DNA of 64,000 nt from Gemmatimonadaceae bacterium. Lineage in GTDB: Bacteria > Gemmatimonadota > Gemmatimonadetes > Gemmatimonadales > Gemmatimonadaceae. The position numbers and the translations under genes were made by a program. This document shows positions 52,338 to 60,943 of this stretch, in pieces; positions within the stretch are counted from its first letter, which is position 1; each line of letters starts with the position of its first letter. The DNA lies in NCBI GenBank assembly GCA_035606695.1, contig DATNEW010000029.1, positions 62,001 through 126,000 on the forward strand. Direction: 5' to 3'. The notes below the pieces were generated by a model that saw nothing but the letters and a program-made list of their open reading frames with translations, had not been told where the DNA came from and made no database searches.

Positions 52338-53273
52338 ATGCGCATTGACTCACTGGTGCTTTTCGCTGGTCTCGCGGGTGCGACCGCTGGTGCGCAGGCA
52401 CCGGCGCCAAAGGCGGTGCTGGTCACCGGCGCGAGCAGCGGCATCGGCCGCGCGATCACCGAGCGCCTCGCCTCCAACGGTTTCTTCGTCTTCGCCGGCG
52501 GCCGCACGCCGCAGGAGCTCGCGGACCTCGATGCGATCGCGAACGTCAAGGCGGTGCGCCTCGACGTGACGTCCGCCAGCGACATCGCCGCCGCCGTGCA
52601 AACGGTTCGGCAATCGGGCAAGGGCCTCTATGGCGTCGTCAACAACGCCGGCATTCTCGTGATCTCGCCGCTCGTCGAAGCGACCGAGAAGGAAGCCGGC
52701 GACATCATGAACGTGAATCTCCTCGGGCCCTTCCGCATCACGAAAGCGTTCGCGCCGCTCTTGATCGAGTCGAAGGGGCGCGTGATCAACATCGGCTCGT
52801 TGAACGGCATCGTCGCGCAGCCCACCATTGGCTTGTACAGCATGACGAAGCACGGCATCGAAGCGTACAGCGACGCGCTCGCCGGCGAGCTCTCGCGACT
52901 CGGCGTTCGTGTGAGTGTGATCGAGCCGGGAAACTATCGCACGAATATCGGCCACAGCGCGGCGAGCCGCGTCGACACGTCGAACTTCGCGACCTCTCCG
53001 TTCGCGGCGCAGATGCGCGGCACCATCAACGGCTTGCGCTCATTCGATCGCGATCCGCCGCCCGACGACGTCGCGCAAACAGTGCTCGAATCCTTGAACT
53101 CGGACGCGCCGCGCCCGCGTTACCTGGTGGTTCCCTCGGCTGGACAATCGGAGCTCGTCATCCGCCGGCTGTTGACGGAGCTCGTGCAGCTCAACGACAG
53201 CCAGCGCTTTCGCATCGAGCGCGACTCGCTGGTGAAGCTGCTCGACGCGGCGCTCGCGGCGGGGCGCCGGTAG
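52338..53273 (+). CDS. Short-chain dehydrogenase with a Sec signal peptide
   Basis: 311 residues. N-terminus MRIDSLVLFAGLAGATAGAQ reads as a signal peptide, directly followed by the SDR core: TGASSGIGRA (cofactor Gly motif), NNAG, the catalytic Ser in GSLNG and YSMTK (Tyr and Lys). Classical SDRs oxidise or reduce alcohols and carbonyls with NAD(P). Export of such an enzyme by Sec is unusual. An ATG further upstream in frame (52182) gives an unlikely 52-residue extension. Confidence 0.87.
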   Translation: MRIDSLVLFAGLAGATAGAQAPAPKAVLVTGASSGIGRAITERLASNGFFVFAGGRTPQELADLDAIANVKAVRLDVTSASDIAAAVQTVRQSGKGLYGVVNNAGILVISPLVEATEKEAGDIMNVNLLGPFRITKAFAPLLIESKGRVINIGSLNGIVAQPTIGLYSMTKHGIEAYSDALAGELSRLGVRVSVIEPGNYRTNIGHSAASRVDTSNFATSPFAAQMRGTINGLRSFDRDPPPDDVAQTVLESLNSDAPRPRYLVVPSAGQSELVIRRLLTELVQLNDSQRFRIERDSLVKLLDAALAAGRR

Positions 53274-53279
53274 CCAGGG

Positions 53280-53543
53280 TCACCCGTGCCGCACCTTGGC
53301 GCCGAGGATGATGAGCGTCAACAGCAGCACGCAGGTGTTCGTCCAGATGATCGGCGGTTGGCCGAGCAGTAATCCATACGTCGTCCAGCCGGCCGACTGA
53401 ATCACCAGCAGCGCGCACGTTCCGAGCGAGAGGTCGCGCGTTCGCTTCGTGCGCCACACGCGCCACACCTGCGGCACGAACGAGGACACGGTGATGAACC
53501 CGCTGGCGGTGCCGACGATCGCGGCGGCGTCGACGGGCGTCAA
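53280..53543 (-). CDS. SemiSWEET-type PQ-loop transporter
   Basis: 87 residues with three helices and the PQ motif in SSFVPQVWRVWRTKRTRDLSLG. The length and pattern match bacterial SemiSWEETs, which dimerise to move sugars along their gradient. The start is a TTG at 53543 with GGAG about 9 nt upstream. A nearby ATG leads to a stop at once. Convergent with the SDR gene, 6 bp apart. Confidence 0.88.
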   Translation of the reverse strand: MTPVDAAAIVGTASGFITVSSFVPQVWRVWRTKRTRDLSLGTCALLVIQSAGWTTYGLLLGQPPIIWTNTCVLLLTLIILGAKVRHG

Positions 53544-53645
53544 GTCGCGATGCTCCGGGTCATAGGGTCATTTGCGCCATGGCCGTCCGGGGAATTGCAC
53601 AATATGTAACCCCCTTACGCGTTTCTCGCGATCACGATTAACTGG

Positions 53646-54857
53646 ATGATGCCGAGCGCCACGGAAGCCTACCGGTTGGATCGGGCAAACCGCACCGAGG
53701 CCTTCTCGTCGATGGATGGCGAGTGGGTGGCGACCGTGACGCTCGTGACGCATGCCGCGCGGGTGCCGCAACGCGAGGAGCGGCGGCTCATGCGGCAAGC
53801 CGACGATCTGGCGCGGACGTGTTTCGGCGAGGAGGAAGTGCGGCGCCTGTCGCGGCTGGAGTGGCGTGCGGCGCCGCGGCGAATGGATGCGATCGTGCTC
53901 CTGTCGATCGCGATGCACGAGGCGGGGACGAGTCACCTGGCTCTGGCGCTGGTCGAGGGCGCGCTCGCGACGAAGGCGTCGCTGACGCCGCTGCAGCGCG
54001 GACGATTGGATGCGGCGCGGGCGCGGCTCACGCACTACTTCGGCGAGCACGATCTCGCGGTGGAGCGATACCTGGAGCTCGAGCGGGTCGCCAGAAAGTT
54101 GGGGAGCGCCGAGCTGCTCGCGCGCTCGTCGCTTGGACTCGGGGCGGTGGCGCAGTTGCGCGGTAATTATCCGGAAATGCTCCGTCAGGCGCGGCGCGCT
54201 GCGAGCTTCGCTATGGAGTGTGGTGCACCGCAATTGCGTCGGCGGGCTTCGACTGGGTTGATGATGGCTGCGGCTCAATTGCACCGTTACGACGAAGCGC
54301 TCGCGAGCGCGTGGCAGATGTATCGCGCTGCGCACAACGACCCTGTCGGCGAAGCAACGAGTCTCGTGGCACTCGGTGAATTGCTGTTGCGCCTGGGTGA
54401 GCCGCCGGCGGCCTATGTCGCGTTCGCGCAGCTACTCAGCGGGCCCCATCCCGCGCGAGTGATTCTTCCTGCGCTCAGCGGCTTTGCGTCCGCGGCCGCT
54501 CGGCTGCGCCCGCCGCAACCCAACGACGTACGCTGGGCAGCGGGTGAAGTCGAGCGATTCCGAAAGACGCCCGCGTCGCGCTTTGCGTTTGCCCAGGCGC
54601 TCCTCGAGTGCGCCGAAACGCTGCGCGAAATCGGCTCTGTCGAGCGTGCAGATGCGTTTCGCGACGAAGCGTTCGCACTTGCCGAAGCACGAGGCTACAA
54701 CGAGTTGAGCGTCAAGGCCGAACCGAGGGGCATTACTGGAACGAATCCAAAACGCGCCGCAGCCTCAACGCGCATCGTTCGCTACTTCGACAATCAACCG
54801 CAGCCTCGCCTGCCGAAACATGTCGTCACGGCAGGCGAGCCCGCGGTGTTCGGCTAG
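53646..54857 (+). CDS. Helical-repeat (TPR-like) hypothetical protein
   Basis: 403 residues, mostly amphipathic helices in pairs, e.g. LDAARARLTHYFGEHDLAVERYLELERVARKLG, ARSSLGLGAVAQLRGNYPEMLRQARRAASFAMECG and ASTGLMMAAAQLHRYDEALASAWQMYRAAHND, which fit tetratricopeptide-like repeats. No DNA-binding or catalytic domain is seen and no signal peptide. A protein-interaction scaffold is likely. Stop overlaps that of the convergent lipoprotein gene by 4 bp. Confidence 0.78.
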   Translation: MMPSATEAYRLDRANRTEAFSSMDGEWVATVTLVTHAARVPQREERRLMRQADDLARTCFGEEEVRRLSRLEWRAAPRRMDAIVLLSIAMHEAGTSHLALALVEGALATKASLTPLQRGRLDAARARLTHYFGEHDLAVERYLELERVARKLGSAELLARSSLGLGAVAQLRGNYPEMLRQARRAASFAMECGAPQLRRRASTGLMMAAAQLHRYDEALASAWQMYRAAHNDPVGEATSLVALGELLLRLGEPPAAYVAFAQLLSGPHPARVILPALSGFASAAARLRPPQPNDVRWAAGEVERFRKTPASRFAFAQALLECAETLREIGSVERADAFRDEAFALAEARGYNELSVKAEPRGITGTNPKRAAASTRIVRYFDNQPQPRLPKHVVTAGEPAVFG

Positions 54858-55075
54858 ATGCCGTTTTCGCAAACCCACTTGCCTTCGATTTCCGTCCAAC
54901 CCGACGCACACGGCTCGTCGGGTGGCAAATCATCCGGCTGCGCCGCCACCGTCGGCTGCGCGATGTGCGCCACCCGCCTCGGCTCAGGCGACGTGGGACT
55001 CGAACTGCACGCGGCCAGGACTGAGAGTACGGCCGTCGCAATCACCGCGCGGCACCAGGGCTTCATCTGCGATTT
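54854..55075 (-). CDS. Small lipoprotein (73 aa)
   Basis: Signal and lipobox (AVIATAVLSVLAAC), then a Pro-rich linker and a short cysteine-bounded tail CASGWTEIEGKWVCENG, which probably forms a disulphide loop. The ATG at 55075 has GGAG at good spacing. The ATG at 55093 does not. No family is recognised. Confidence 0.7.
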   Translation of the reverse strand, partial: KSQMKPWCRAVIATAVLSVLAACSSSPTSPEPRRVAHIAQPTVAAQPDDLPPDEPCASGWTEIEGKWVCENGI

Positions 55076-55136
55076 CATAGGTCGCTCCGTCATCGGGGAG
55101 CTGGCTATTTATTGCTCGCGCGCGGCCTGACTGGTT

Positions 55137-55976
55137 ATGCCTCGTGGCGCCGGGTTACACAGCGTACCACGCTCTGTCGAAGATCCGCGCCGCGTCATCG
55201 CGTGCGGCTTGGATCCCGTGCAGCGGGCCCGTCTGGCCGACGCGACGCGCGGTGCGGCGCGCGTCGTCGCGCTGGCCTCGCCCGAGGAGATCTTCGAGCT
55301 GCTCGACGATCACGTCGATCCGCTCGATTTGCTGGCGCTCGGAACTCAGCTCCCGCGCACCGAAGGAATCATTCGCCGCGTGCGCAGCGTTCGCCCGCAA
55401 CTTCCCATCGTCGTGTTTCTCGGGCCCAGCACGTCGGAGTTCTCGACCATCCCGTCGCTCACCGAAGCGGGCGTTCACGAAATCATCATTCGCGGCTACA
55501 ACGATCAGGGCGCCGCGCTGCTCGCCGCGATCACGACGGCCCGCAACGGATGCACCACCCGCTGGGTCGTGAGCCGTCTCGCGAAGACGATACCGGCGCG
55601 CCTCGCGCGCTTCGCCGAAGCCATCCTTTCCGATCCCGCCGAGATCACCTCGGTGCCCGCGCTGGCGGCGCGCGTCGGCGTGCATCGCAAGACGCTCTAC
55701 AACTGGTGCCAGCTCGCGCGCTTCTACAAGCCGGCCGAATTGCTGGTGTGGTGCCGGCTGGCGCTCGTCGCCTACTATCTGGAGACGACGCGCTGCAGCG
55801 TGGACACGATCGCGCGGGATCTCGGATTTCCGTCCGACACGGCGCTCAGGAATACGCTCAAGCGATACACGCGTCTTACCGCGACCGAGCTGCGCGAGCG
55901 CGGCGGCCTTGAGTGTCTTCTAAAGATCCTCCAGAGCAAGCTCGACGCGCATCGAGCGCATCTCGCGGACCTGTAA
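55137..55976 (+). CDS. AraC-type regulator with degenerate receiver domain
   Basis: 279 residues. Residues about 18-130 have receiver-like alternation (RRVIACGLD, LLALGTQLPRTEG, LPIVVFLGP, GVHEIIIRG), but the phospho-acceptor Asp position reads Leu-Gly-Thr, so it cannot be phosphorylated in the usual way. The C-terminus holds two AraC helix-turn-helix units: VPALAARVGVHRKTLYNWCQ and SVDTIARDLGFPSDTALRNTLKRYTRLTATELR. It probably binds DNA in response to an interaction or ligand rather than phosphate. Neighbour of the receiver-less OmpR-type gene. Confidence 0.82.
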   Translation: MPRGAGLHSVPRSVEDPRRVIACGLDPVQRARLADATRGAARVVALASPEEIFELLDDHVDPLDLLALGTQLPRTEGIIRRVRSVRPQLPIVVFLGPSTSEFSTIPSLTEAGVHEIIIRGYNDQGAALLAAITTARNGCTTRWVVSRLAKTIPARLARFAEAILSDPAEITSVPALAARVGVHRKTLYNWCQLARFYKPAELLVWCRLALVAYYLETTRCSVDTIARDLGFPSDTALRNTLKRYTRLTATELRERGGLECLLKILQSKLDAHRAHLADL

Positions 55977-56117
55977 GACTTCCGTAAACATCGGCGATCG
56001 AGACAAACGGCTGAGTCCCGTACGTTCCGCACGCGATTGCATGCGATTGCACGCTGTGTAACGGTGCGGCCGCGGCGCCAATCCTATCTTCGCGGTGGAA
56101 CGACTTACGGAGGAGAA

Positions 56118-56681
56118 ATGAGCTCCGAATCGATTGCCGAATATCCTCGGCGTCTCGGGGGCCAGCCTGCGGCATCGCGAGCGCAGAAGCATTCCGCGGA
56201 GTATGCGTTCGAGGCCGTGCTCGAAACGTCGCCGGCCGGCGGACGCCGCCTGGAAGACGTATTGCGCGCCGGTGCGAACGAGTTCGTGCTCACGTCGAGC
56301 GACGGTCGAGTGGCGGCGAAGGTCCGGTTGCGCGTCGCTGGCCTGACGAGAACGAGGCATCAGATCGGCGCGGAGCCGATCGTCGTCGATTGGTTGGCCT
56401 CGACGGTGGCGCGCGGCCGGCAGTGTGTCTCGCTTTCGCGCACCGAGCTTCGGCTTCTCGCGGTGCTTCTTGGCGCCGAGGGACAGCCGTTGACGCGCTT
56501 CGATCTCATCGAGCGCGTGTGGCCGAGTCAGGAGGTGCCGAACGTGGAGCGGGAGAATGCGCTGGCGGTGTACGTGTGTTGTCTGCGCAAGCGCCTCGCC
56601 GCGATCGGCGCCGGCGAGGCGTTGGTGACGTTGCGCGGGCAGGGGTATCAATTGAAGCAGATGGCGCGCAAGGATTCCTAG
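56118..56681 (+). CDS. OmpR-type winged-helix DNA-binding protein without receiver
   Basis: 187 residues. The strong GGAGGAG site at 56109-56115 fixes the ATG at 56118. The C-terminal half (about 100-180) is a Trans_reg_C domain: LSRTELRLLAVLLGAEGQPLTRFDLIERVWPSQ, YVCCLRKRLAAIGAG and LVTLRGQGYQL. The N-terminal half is not a receiver and has the pattern GGRRLEDVLRAGANEFVLTSSDGRVAAKVRLRVAG. It may form a pair with the upstream pseudo-receiver AraC protein, which is speculation from distance. Confidence 0.85.
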   Translation: MSSESIAEYPRRLGGQPAASRAQKHSAEYAFEAVLETSPAGGRRLEDVLRAGANEFVLTSSDGRVAAKVRLRVAGLTRTRHQIGAEPIVVDWLASTVARGRQCVSLSRTELRLLAVLLGAEGQPLTRFDLIERVWPSQEVPNVERENALAVYVCCLRKRLAAIGAGEALVTLRGQGYQLKQMARKDS

Positions 56682-56787
56682 GCGTCAGAGAACGCGTCGC
56701 CGAGGATTGACTCCCCTATGATTTCTAGGTATATACCTCGATGTCCTAGGGGAGCGTGCGTACGCGCCCCGCCTCCGGAGTTCATTC

Positions 56788-57765
56788 ATGCTCTCGCAGC
56801 GTGTAGCCCTTGTCGCCAGTGTAATCGTCGGGCTTTTGAATCGCTCGCCGGCGACGCATCCGGGTCGAATCTCTTGCGAGTCAGTCGACTCGACGATGCT
56901 TGCCACCGCGAGCGCACTCGAAGCCGCTCGCCCGGCGCTCGACCGCGGCTGGCCTGGCTTTGGAAGTACTCTCGCATTCGGATTGGTGCGTCCCGACACG
57001 GTCGCGATCGTCGTCTCGACATTCGCGCCTGACGGCTTTCGCCCGCTGACGTGCGACGCTGTACCACGCACCCTCCACGGACGGATTTTCGTTCGCTCCG
57101 GATCGTGGCCTGGTCACGGAAAGGCGATTCAACCCGTGCTCGATGAGAATCGGCGAATCGCCGGAGTATCGGTTGGCTTGCTGGCGTCGCCCGCGGCCAC
57201 GGCGGATCTCGTCGCGCACGAGGCGTTCCATCTGGCGTATCAGTTCGCGCACTTCCAGGGCGCCGCGCGTTCCATGGAGCGGGAGCTGCCGGCATCGGTG
57301 CCGATCGACTCGGCGTTGACGTCGTCGGTCGCGTTCGAGCTGGACGGACTGGCGCGCGTCCTGTCGCATGATGACGCGGCCTCTCGGAAGGCCGGCGCCG
57401 CCACTTTTTTGCGGCTGCGGAACCTTCGCTTTCAGCGCATGGGCGCGGCCGCGGCTGACGCCGAGCGGCAAATGGAATATATGGAAGGCACGGCGGAATG
57501 CGTCGGACTCACGGCGGCGTTGGCTGCGGGCCCCAAGGCCGACGCGAACAACCTGAGCGCGCAACTCCGCGATACGCTCGTTGCGTTGCTCCATGCGACC
57601 GCGCGGGATGTGCGCGAGCACGGTGCGACGCGCGAGCTTCGGCCGCGCTCGTATTACACCGGAGCCGCTCTCGTCACGCTGCTCGAGGACGGCGAGCCAT
57701 CGTGGCGGTCGGACGTAGAGAAGGGCGCATTTCTCGACGTGATCCTTGCATCCCGGACGCAGTGA
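56788..57765 (+). CDS. Exported HExxH-containing hypothetical protein
   Basis: 325 residues with an N-terminal hydrophobic segment (MLSQRVALVASVIVGLL). LVAHEAFHLAYQ holds the zinc motif H-E-x-x-H at about residue 138, and the Glu in YMEGTAECVGL could be the third ligand, as in gluzincins. Ribosome-binding CGGAG precedes the ATG. No known peptidase family is recognised, so this is a candidate metallopeptidase. Convergent with the ADOP permease. Confidence 0.75.
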   Translation: MLSQRVALVASVIVGLLNRSPATHPGRISCESVDSTMLATASALEAARPALDRGWPGFGSTLAFGLVRPDTVAIVVSTFAPDGFRPLTCDAVPRTLHGRIFVRSGSWPGHGKAIQPVLDENRRIAGVSVGLLASPAATADLVAHEAFHLAYQFAHFQGAARSMERELPASVPIDSALTSSVAFELDGLARVLSHDDAASRKAGAATFLRLRNLRFQRMGAAAADAERQMEYMEGTAECVGLTAALAAGPKADANNLSAQLRDTLVALLHATARDVREHGATRELRPRSYYTGAALVTLLEDGEPSWRSDVEKGAFLDVILASRTQ

Positions 57766-57793
57766 TCCGCGTCTCTCGGCCAACGGCGCTACC

Positions 57794-60460
57794 TCACTCG
57801 GCGCGCAGCGCGTCCATTGGATCGGCGCGACTCGCACGGCGCGCCGGTCCGTAACTGGCCGCGAGCGCCGCGGCCGCGAGAATGAGCGCCGCGGCGACGT
57901 ACGCCGACGGTTCGCGCGCCGTGACACCGTAGAGCGTCGCGGCAAGCCATCGCGCCGCCAGTGTCGCGCCGCCCAAGCCGAGCACCGCGCCTAAGGCGGC
58001 GAGCAGGCACGCCTGCCGCACGACCATCGCCGCGACCCGCGACGGTTCCGCGCCCAGCGCGACACGAAGCCCAAGCTCGCGCGTGCGACGCTCGACGAGA
58101 AATGCGATGAGACCGTACAGACCCGTCGCGGCCAGCAACAGCGCGATACCCGCGAACGCGACGAGGAGACGAGTCAGCGAACGAGTGGTGAGCGTCGCGT
58201 CGTCGAACACTTGTTCGAGTGTTTGAACGTTGAAGATCGGCATCGCCGGGTCGAGACCGCGAATGACTTGCCGCGCCGAAGCAGCCACCGCGGCGAGATC
58301 GCCGCGCGCCCGGATCGCGAACGCCACGCGCGTCCACGGATCTTCCGCATAGGGCCGAAAGAACTGCGGCTCCGGCGCGCCGAAGATGGTCGCCTGTTTC
58401 AGATCTTGAACGATCCCCACGATCGTCGCGGCGCCGACGCCGGTATTCACGCGATGGCCGATCGCGTCGCCGCGCGGCCAGTACCGGTTCGCGAACGTCT
58501 GATTGATCACCGTCACCTTCGGGGCGTTCGCGTCGTCGCCGGTGTTGAACGTCCGTCCGGCGACGAGACGCACGTGTAGTGCGGAGAAGTATCCGGGCGT
58601 CGCGATGGTGCCGGTGATGAGCGGTGCGTGTCCCTCATCCGCCTCCTGGCCCTCGATGCGCGCCGTGAACTGCGAACAGCATCCGTTGATCGGCAGGCGA
58701 TCGGCGGCGCCGACGCCATCCACGCCGGGCAGTGCGCGCAATCGCCGTTCGACGTCGGCCACGAACCGCGCGCGCGCCTGCGGGTCGTCGTAGCGCGGGC
58801 CCTGAAGCGTCATCTGAAAGGAGACGACGTTCGCCGGGTCGATGCCGATTGGAATTCTTTGAATGCGCCGTACGCTCTCCAGCGCCAGCGACGCGCTCAC
58901 GACGAGCATGATCGAGATCGCGATCTCGAACACGACGAACCCCCGCTGAAGCCGCGAGCGCGTCGTACCGACCGTCGCGTTGCGCAGCGCCGCGCCGCCG
59001 CGAATGTCCGCCAGCCGCAACGCCGGCGCGATGCCGAACGCAATGCCGGCCAGCGCCGATACCCCGAGCGCGAACGCGAACACGCGCCCGTCGATGTCGA
59101 ACGTCATCCAGGCGGGCGTGTTCGGCGCGACGGCGCGTTGAATGACTTTGCGCGCCCACACCGCGAGCACCACGCCGAGCGCGCCACCGCTGAGCGACAG
59201 CACGAGGCTCTCCGTGAGCAGTTGCCGAACGATCCGGCTTCGGCTCGCGCCGAGCGCGGCACGCACGGCGATCTCGCGGGTTCGTGCGCCGGCGCGCGCG
59301 AGCTGTAGCGCCGCGACGTTCGCGCACGCGATGAGCAGCACGAGAATCGTTGCGCCCATGACGGCGAACAGGCTGCCGCGTACGTCGCCCACGTAGCGCT
59401 CGCGCATCGGCATCATGACCGTGGTTTCCTGGGCGTTGGATTTCGGCCACTCGCGCTGGAGTCGCGCCGCGATCGACGCGAGGTCCCGGCGCGCGGCATC
59501 GAGCGAGACGCCGCGCCGCAGCACACCGAACACCTCGAGATTGCGGTTGCCGCGCGAAGATGGATCGAGCACACCGTTGCTGAACGCACTGTAGCCGCCG
59601 GTGGAGATGGGCAGCCACACCTCGGTGCGCGACGGGTAGCGCGACTGATCGGGAATCACGCCGACGATCGCGCGCGCGGCGCCGTTGACGACCACACTCT
59701 GGCCGAGCGCCCGCGCGGGCTCGCCGAATTCCTGGCGCGCGAATGCGTCGGAGACGACCATCACGGGTGCCGCGCCCGTTTCATCATCAGCGTTCGCGAA
59801 TAGACGTCCCAACTCCGCCGAAATGCCGAAGGTTGGAAAGAAGCTCGCGCTCACGAGCGCCGCCGAGAGGTTTCGTGGATCGCCATGCAGCATGACGAAG
59901 CTCGTTTGGCCGAGCGCGGCCATGTCGTCGAACGAACGCTGCGACGCGCGCCAATCGCGGTAGTCGAGGTATGAGCTGACGGTGCCGGACCCGGATCCCT
60001 GACGCGAGCTGCTGATCGACACCAGACGGTCGCCGTTCCGGTAGGGCAGGGGCCGCAGCAACATGGTATCGGCGACGCTGAACATCGCGGTCGTGGCACT
60101 GACGCCGACCGCCATGCACAGGATGGCGGCGAGCGCCGGCACCCACTGGCGGCGAAGGACGCGGAGCGCATACGCCGCATCCTGAACGAGCGCATTCAGC
60201 ATTTGCATGTGACTCTCGGCACGGGCTTGTTGGCGGTCGATCTCGACACAATCGTCGCGCGCGCGGGCGACGTTGCCGAACCGCTGCTCGGCCCGCGATC
60301 GAGCCGCGTCGGGGGACAGGCCGCGCGCCGCGTACTCGGCGGCGCGCATCTCGAGATGGAAGTGGAGCTCGTCGTCGACGTCGGCGGTGGTGTCGGCGCC
60401 CCAGAAGCTGAGGTAGCGCCGCCAGGCCGGCGTGCGACGTGAGGTGTTCTGAGAGCTCAT
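57794..60460 (-). CDS. ADOP-type ABC permease with N-terminal helical extension
   Basis: 888 residues. The first 80 (DVDDELHFHLEMRAAEYAARGLSPDAARSRAEQRFGNV) form the charged helical domain seen in PadR-linked ADOP proteins. Then come a membrane helix (ALAAILCMAVGVSATTAMFS), MacB-type and FtsX domains (AVRAALGASRSRIVRQLLTESLVLS) and the second pair (LGLRVALGAEPSRVAAMVVRQA), ending ARRASRADPMDALRAE. Lies 46 bp downstream of a PadR gene, so probably repressed by it. No ATPase adjacent. Confidence 0.93.
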   Translation of the reverse strand: MSSQNTSRRTPAWRRYLSFWGADTTADVDDELHFHLEMRAAEYAARGLSPDAARSRAEQRFGNVARARDDCVEIDRQQARAESHMQMLNALVQDAAYALRVLRRQWVPALAAILCMAVGVSATTAMFSVADTMLLRPLPYRNGDRLVSISSSRQGSGSGTVSSYLDYRDWRASQRSFDDMAALGQTSFVMLHGDPRNLSAALVSASFFPTFGISAELGRLFANADDETGAAPVMVVSDAFARQEFGEPARALGQSVVVNGAARAIVGVIPDQSRYPSRTEVWLPISTGGYSAFSNGVLDPSSRGNRNLEVFGVLRRGVSLDAARRDLASIAARLQREWPKSNAQETTVMMPMRERYVGDVRGSLFAVMGATILVLLIACANVAALQLARAGARTREIAVRAALGASRSRIVRQLLTESLVLSLSGGALGVVLAVWARKVIQRAVAPNTPAWMTFDIDGRVFAFALGVSALAGIAFGIAPALRLADIRGGAALRNATVGTTRSRLQRGFVVFEIAISIMLVVSASLALESVRRIQRIPIGIDPANVVSFQMTLQGPRYDDPQARARFVADVERRLRALPGVDGVGAADRLPINGCCSQFTARIEGQEADEGHAPLITGTIATPGYFSALHVRLVAGRTFNTGDDANAPKVTVINQTFANRYWPRGDAIGHRVNTGVGAATIVGIVQDLKQATIFGAPEPQFFRPYAEDPWTRVAFAIRARGDLAAVAASARQVIRGLDPAMPIFNVQTLEQVFDDATLTTRSLTRLLVAFAGIALLLAATGLYGLIAFLVERRTRELGLRVALGAEPSRVAAMVVRQACLLAALGAVLGLGGATLAARWLAATLYGVTAREPSAYVAAALILAAAALAASYGPARRASRADPMDALRAE

Positions 60461-60506
60461 AACAAGGTATTCAAATAATCAAACACGCATGACGGCGCGT
60501 GCGCGA

Positions 60507-60857
60507 TCACACCGGATGCGGCGGTGCCTCGAGGGCGGCGAACACGGCGCGGGCGAATCGCGTCCACGTCGCCGCTTCCGCGCGCAGCTGCGCGCGTCCC
60601 TTGGTGGTGAGCGTGTAGAACCGAGCCCGCCGGTTGTTCTCCGACGTTCCCCATTCCGCGGCGATCCACCCGCGGGACTGGAGCCGGTGAAGCGCGGGGT
60701 ACAGCGAGCCCTCCTCGATTTGCAGGACGTCGGCGGTGGCCTGCTCGATCCAGCGAGCGACGCCGTAGCCGTGCGTGGGGCCCCAGCTCACTGCTTTGAG
60801 GATGAGCAGATCGAGTGTGCCGCGGAGAACTTCGATGTTCTTGGCGTTGTCTGGCAT
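60507..60857 (-). CDS. PadR family transcriptional regulator (short type)
   Basis: 116 residues. LRGTLDLLILKAVSWGPTHGYGVARWIEQ and EEGSLYPALHRLQSRGWIAAEW are the PadR winged helix. The C-terminal helix is short. It is in an operon with the ADOP permease. Two identical palindromes lie upstream, one over the ribosome-binding site and one over the -35 element, which indicates autorepression. Confidence 0.92.
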   Translation of the reverse strand: MPDNAKNIEVLRGTLDLLILKAVSWGPTHGYGVARWIEQATADVLQIEEGSLYPALHRLQSRGWIAAEWGTSENNRRARFYTLTTKGRAQLRAEAATWTRFARAVFAALEAPPHPV

Positions 60858-60858
60858 T

Positions 60859-60911
60859 CTTCCATAGGAAGTCTATGTGGAAGCAACATGGGGACGCTTC
60901 CATAGGAAGTC
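60859..60911 (-). promoter_or_regulatory. Duplicated PadR operator over promoter and ribosome-binding site
   Basis: CTTCCATAGGAAGTC occurs at 60859-60873 and again at 60897-60911 (38 bp apart). Each has palindromic arms CTTCC and GGAAG. On the minus strand the upstream copy overlaps TTGACT (60908-60913), a near-consensus -35. The downstream copy overlaps the GGAAG ribosome-binding site directly before the ATG at 60857. Autoregulation by the PadR protein is inferred. Confidence 0.7.
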
Positions 60912-60943
60912 AAGGGGAGGATGCTACGCGGTCGACGGCGGCG

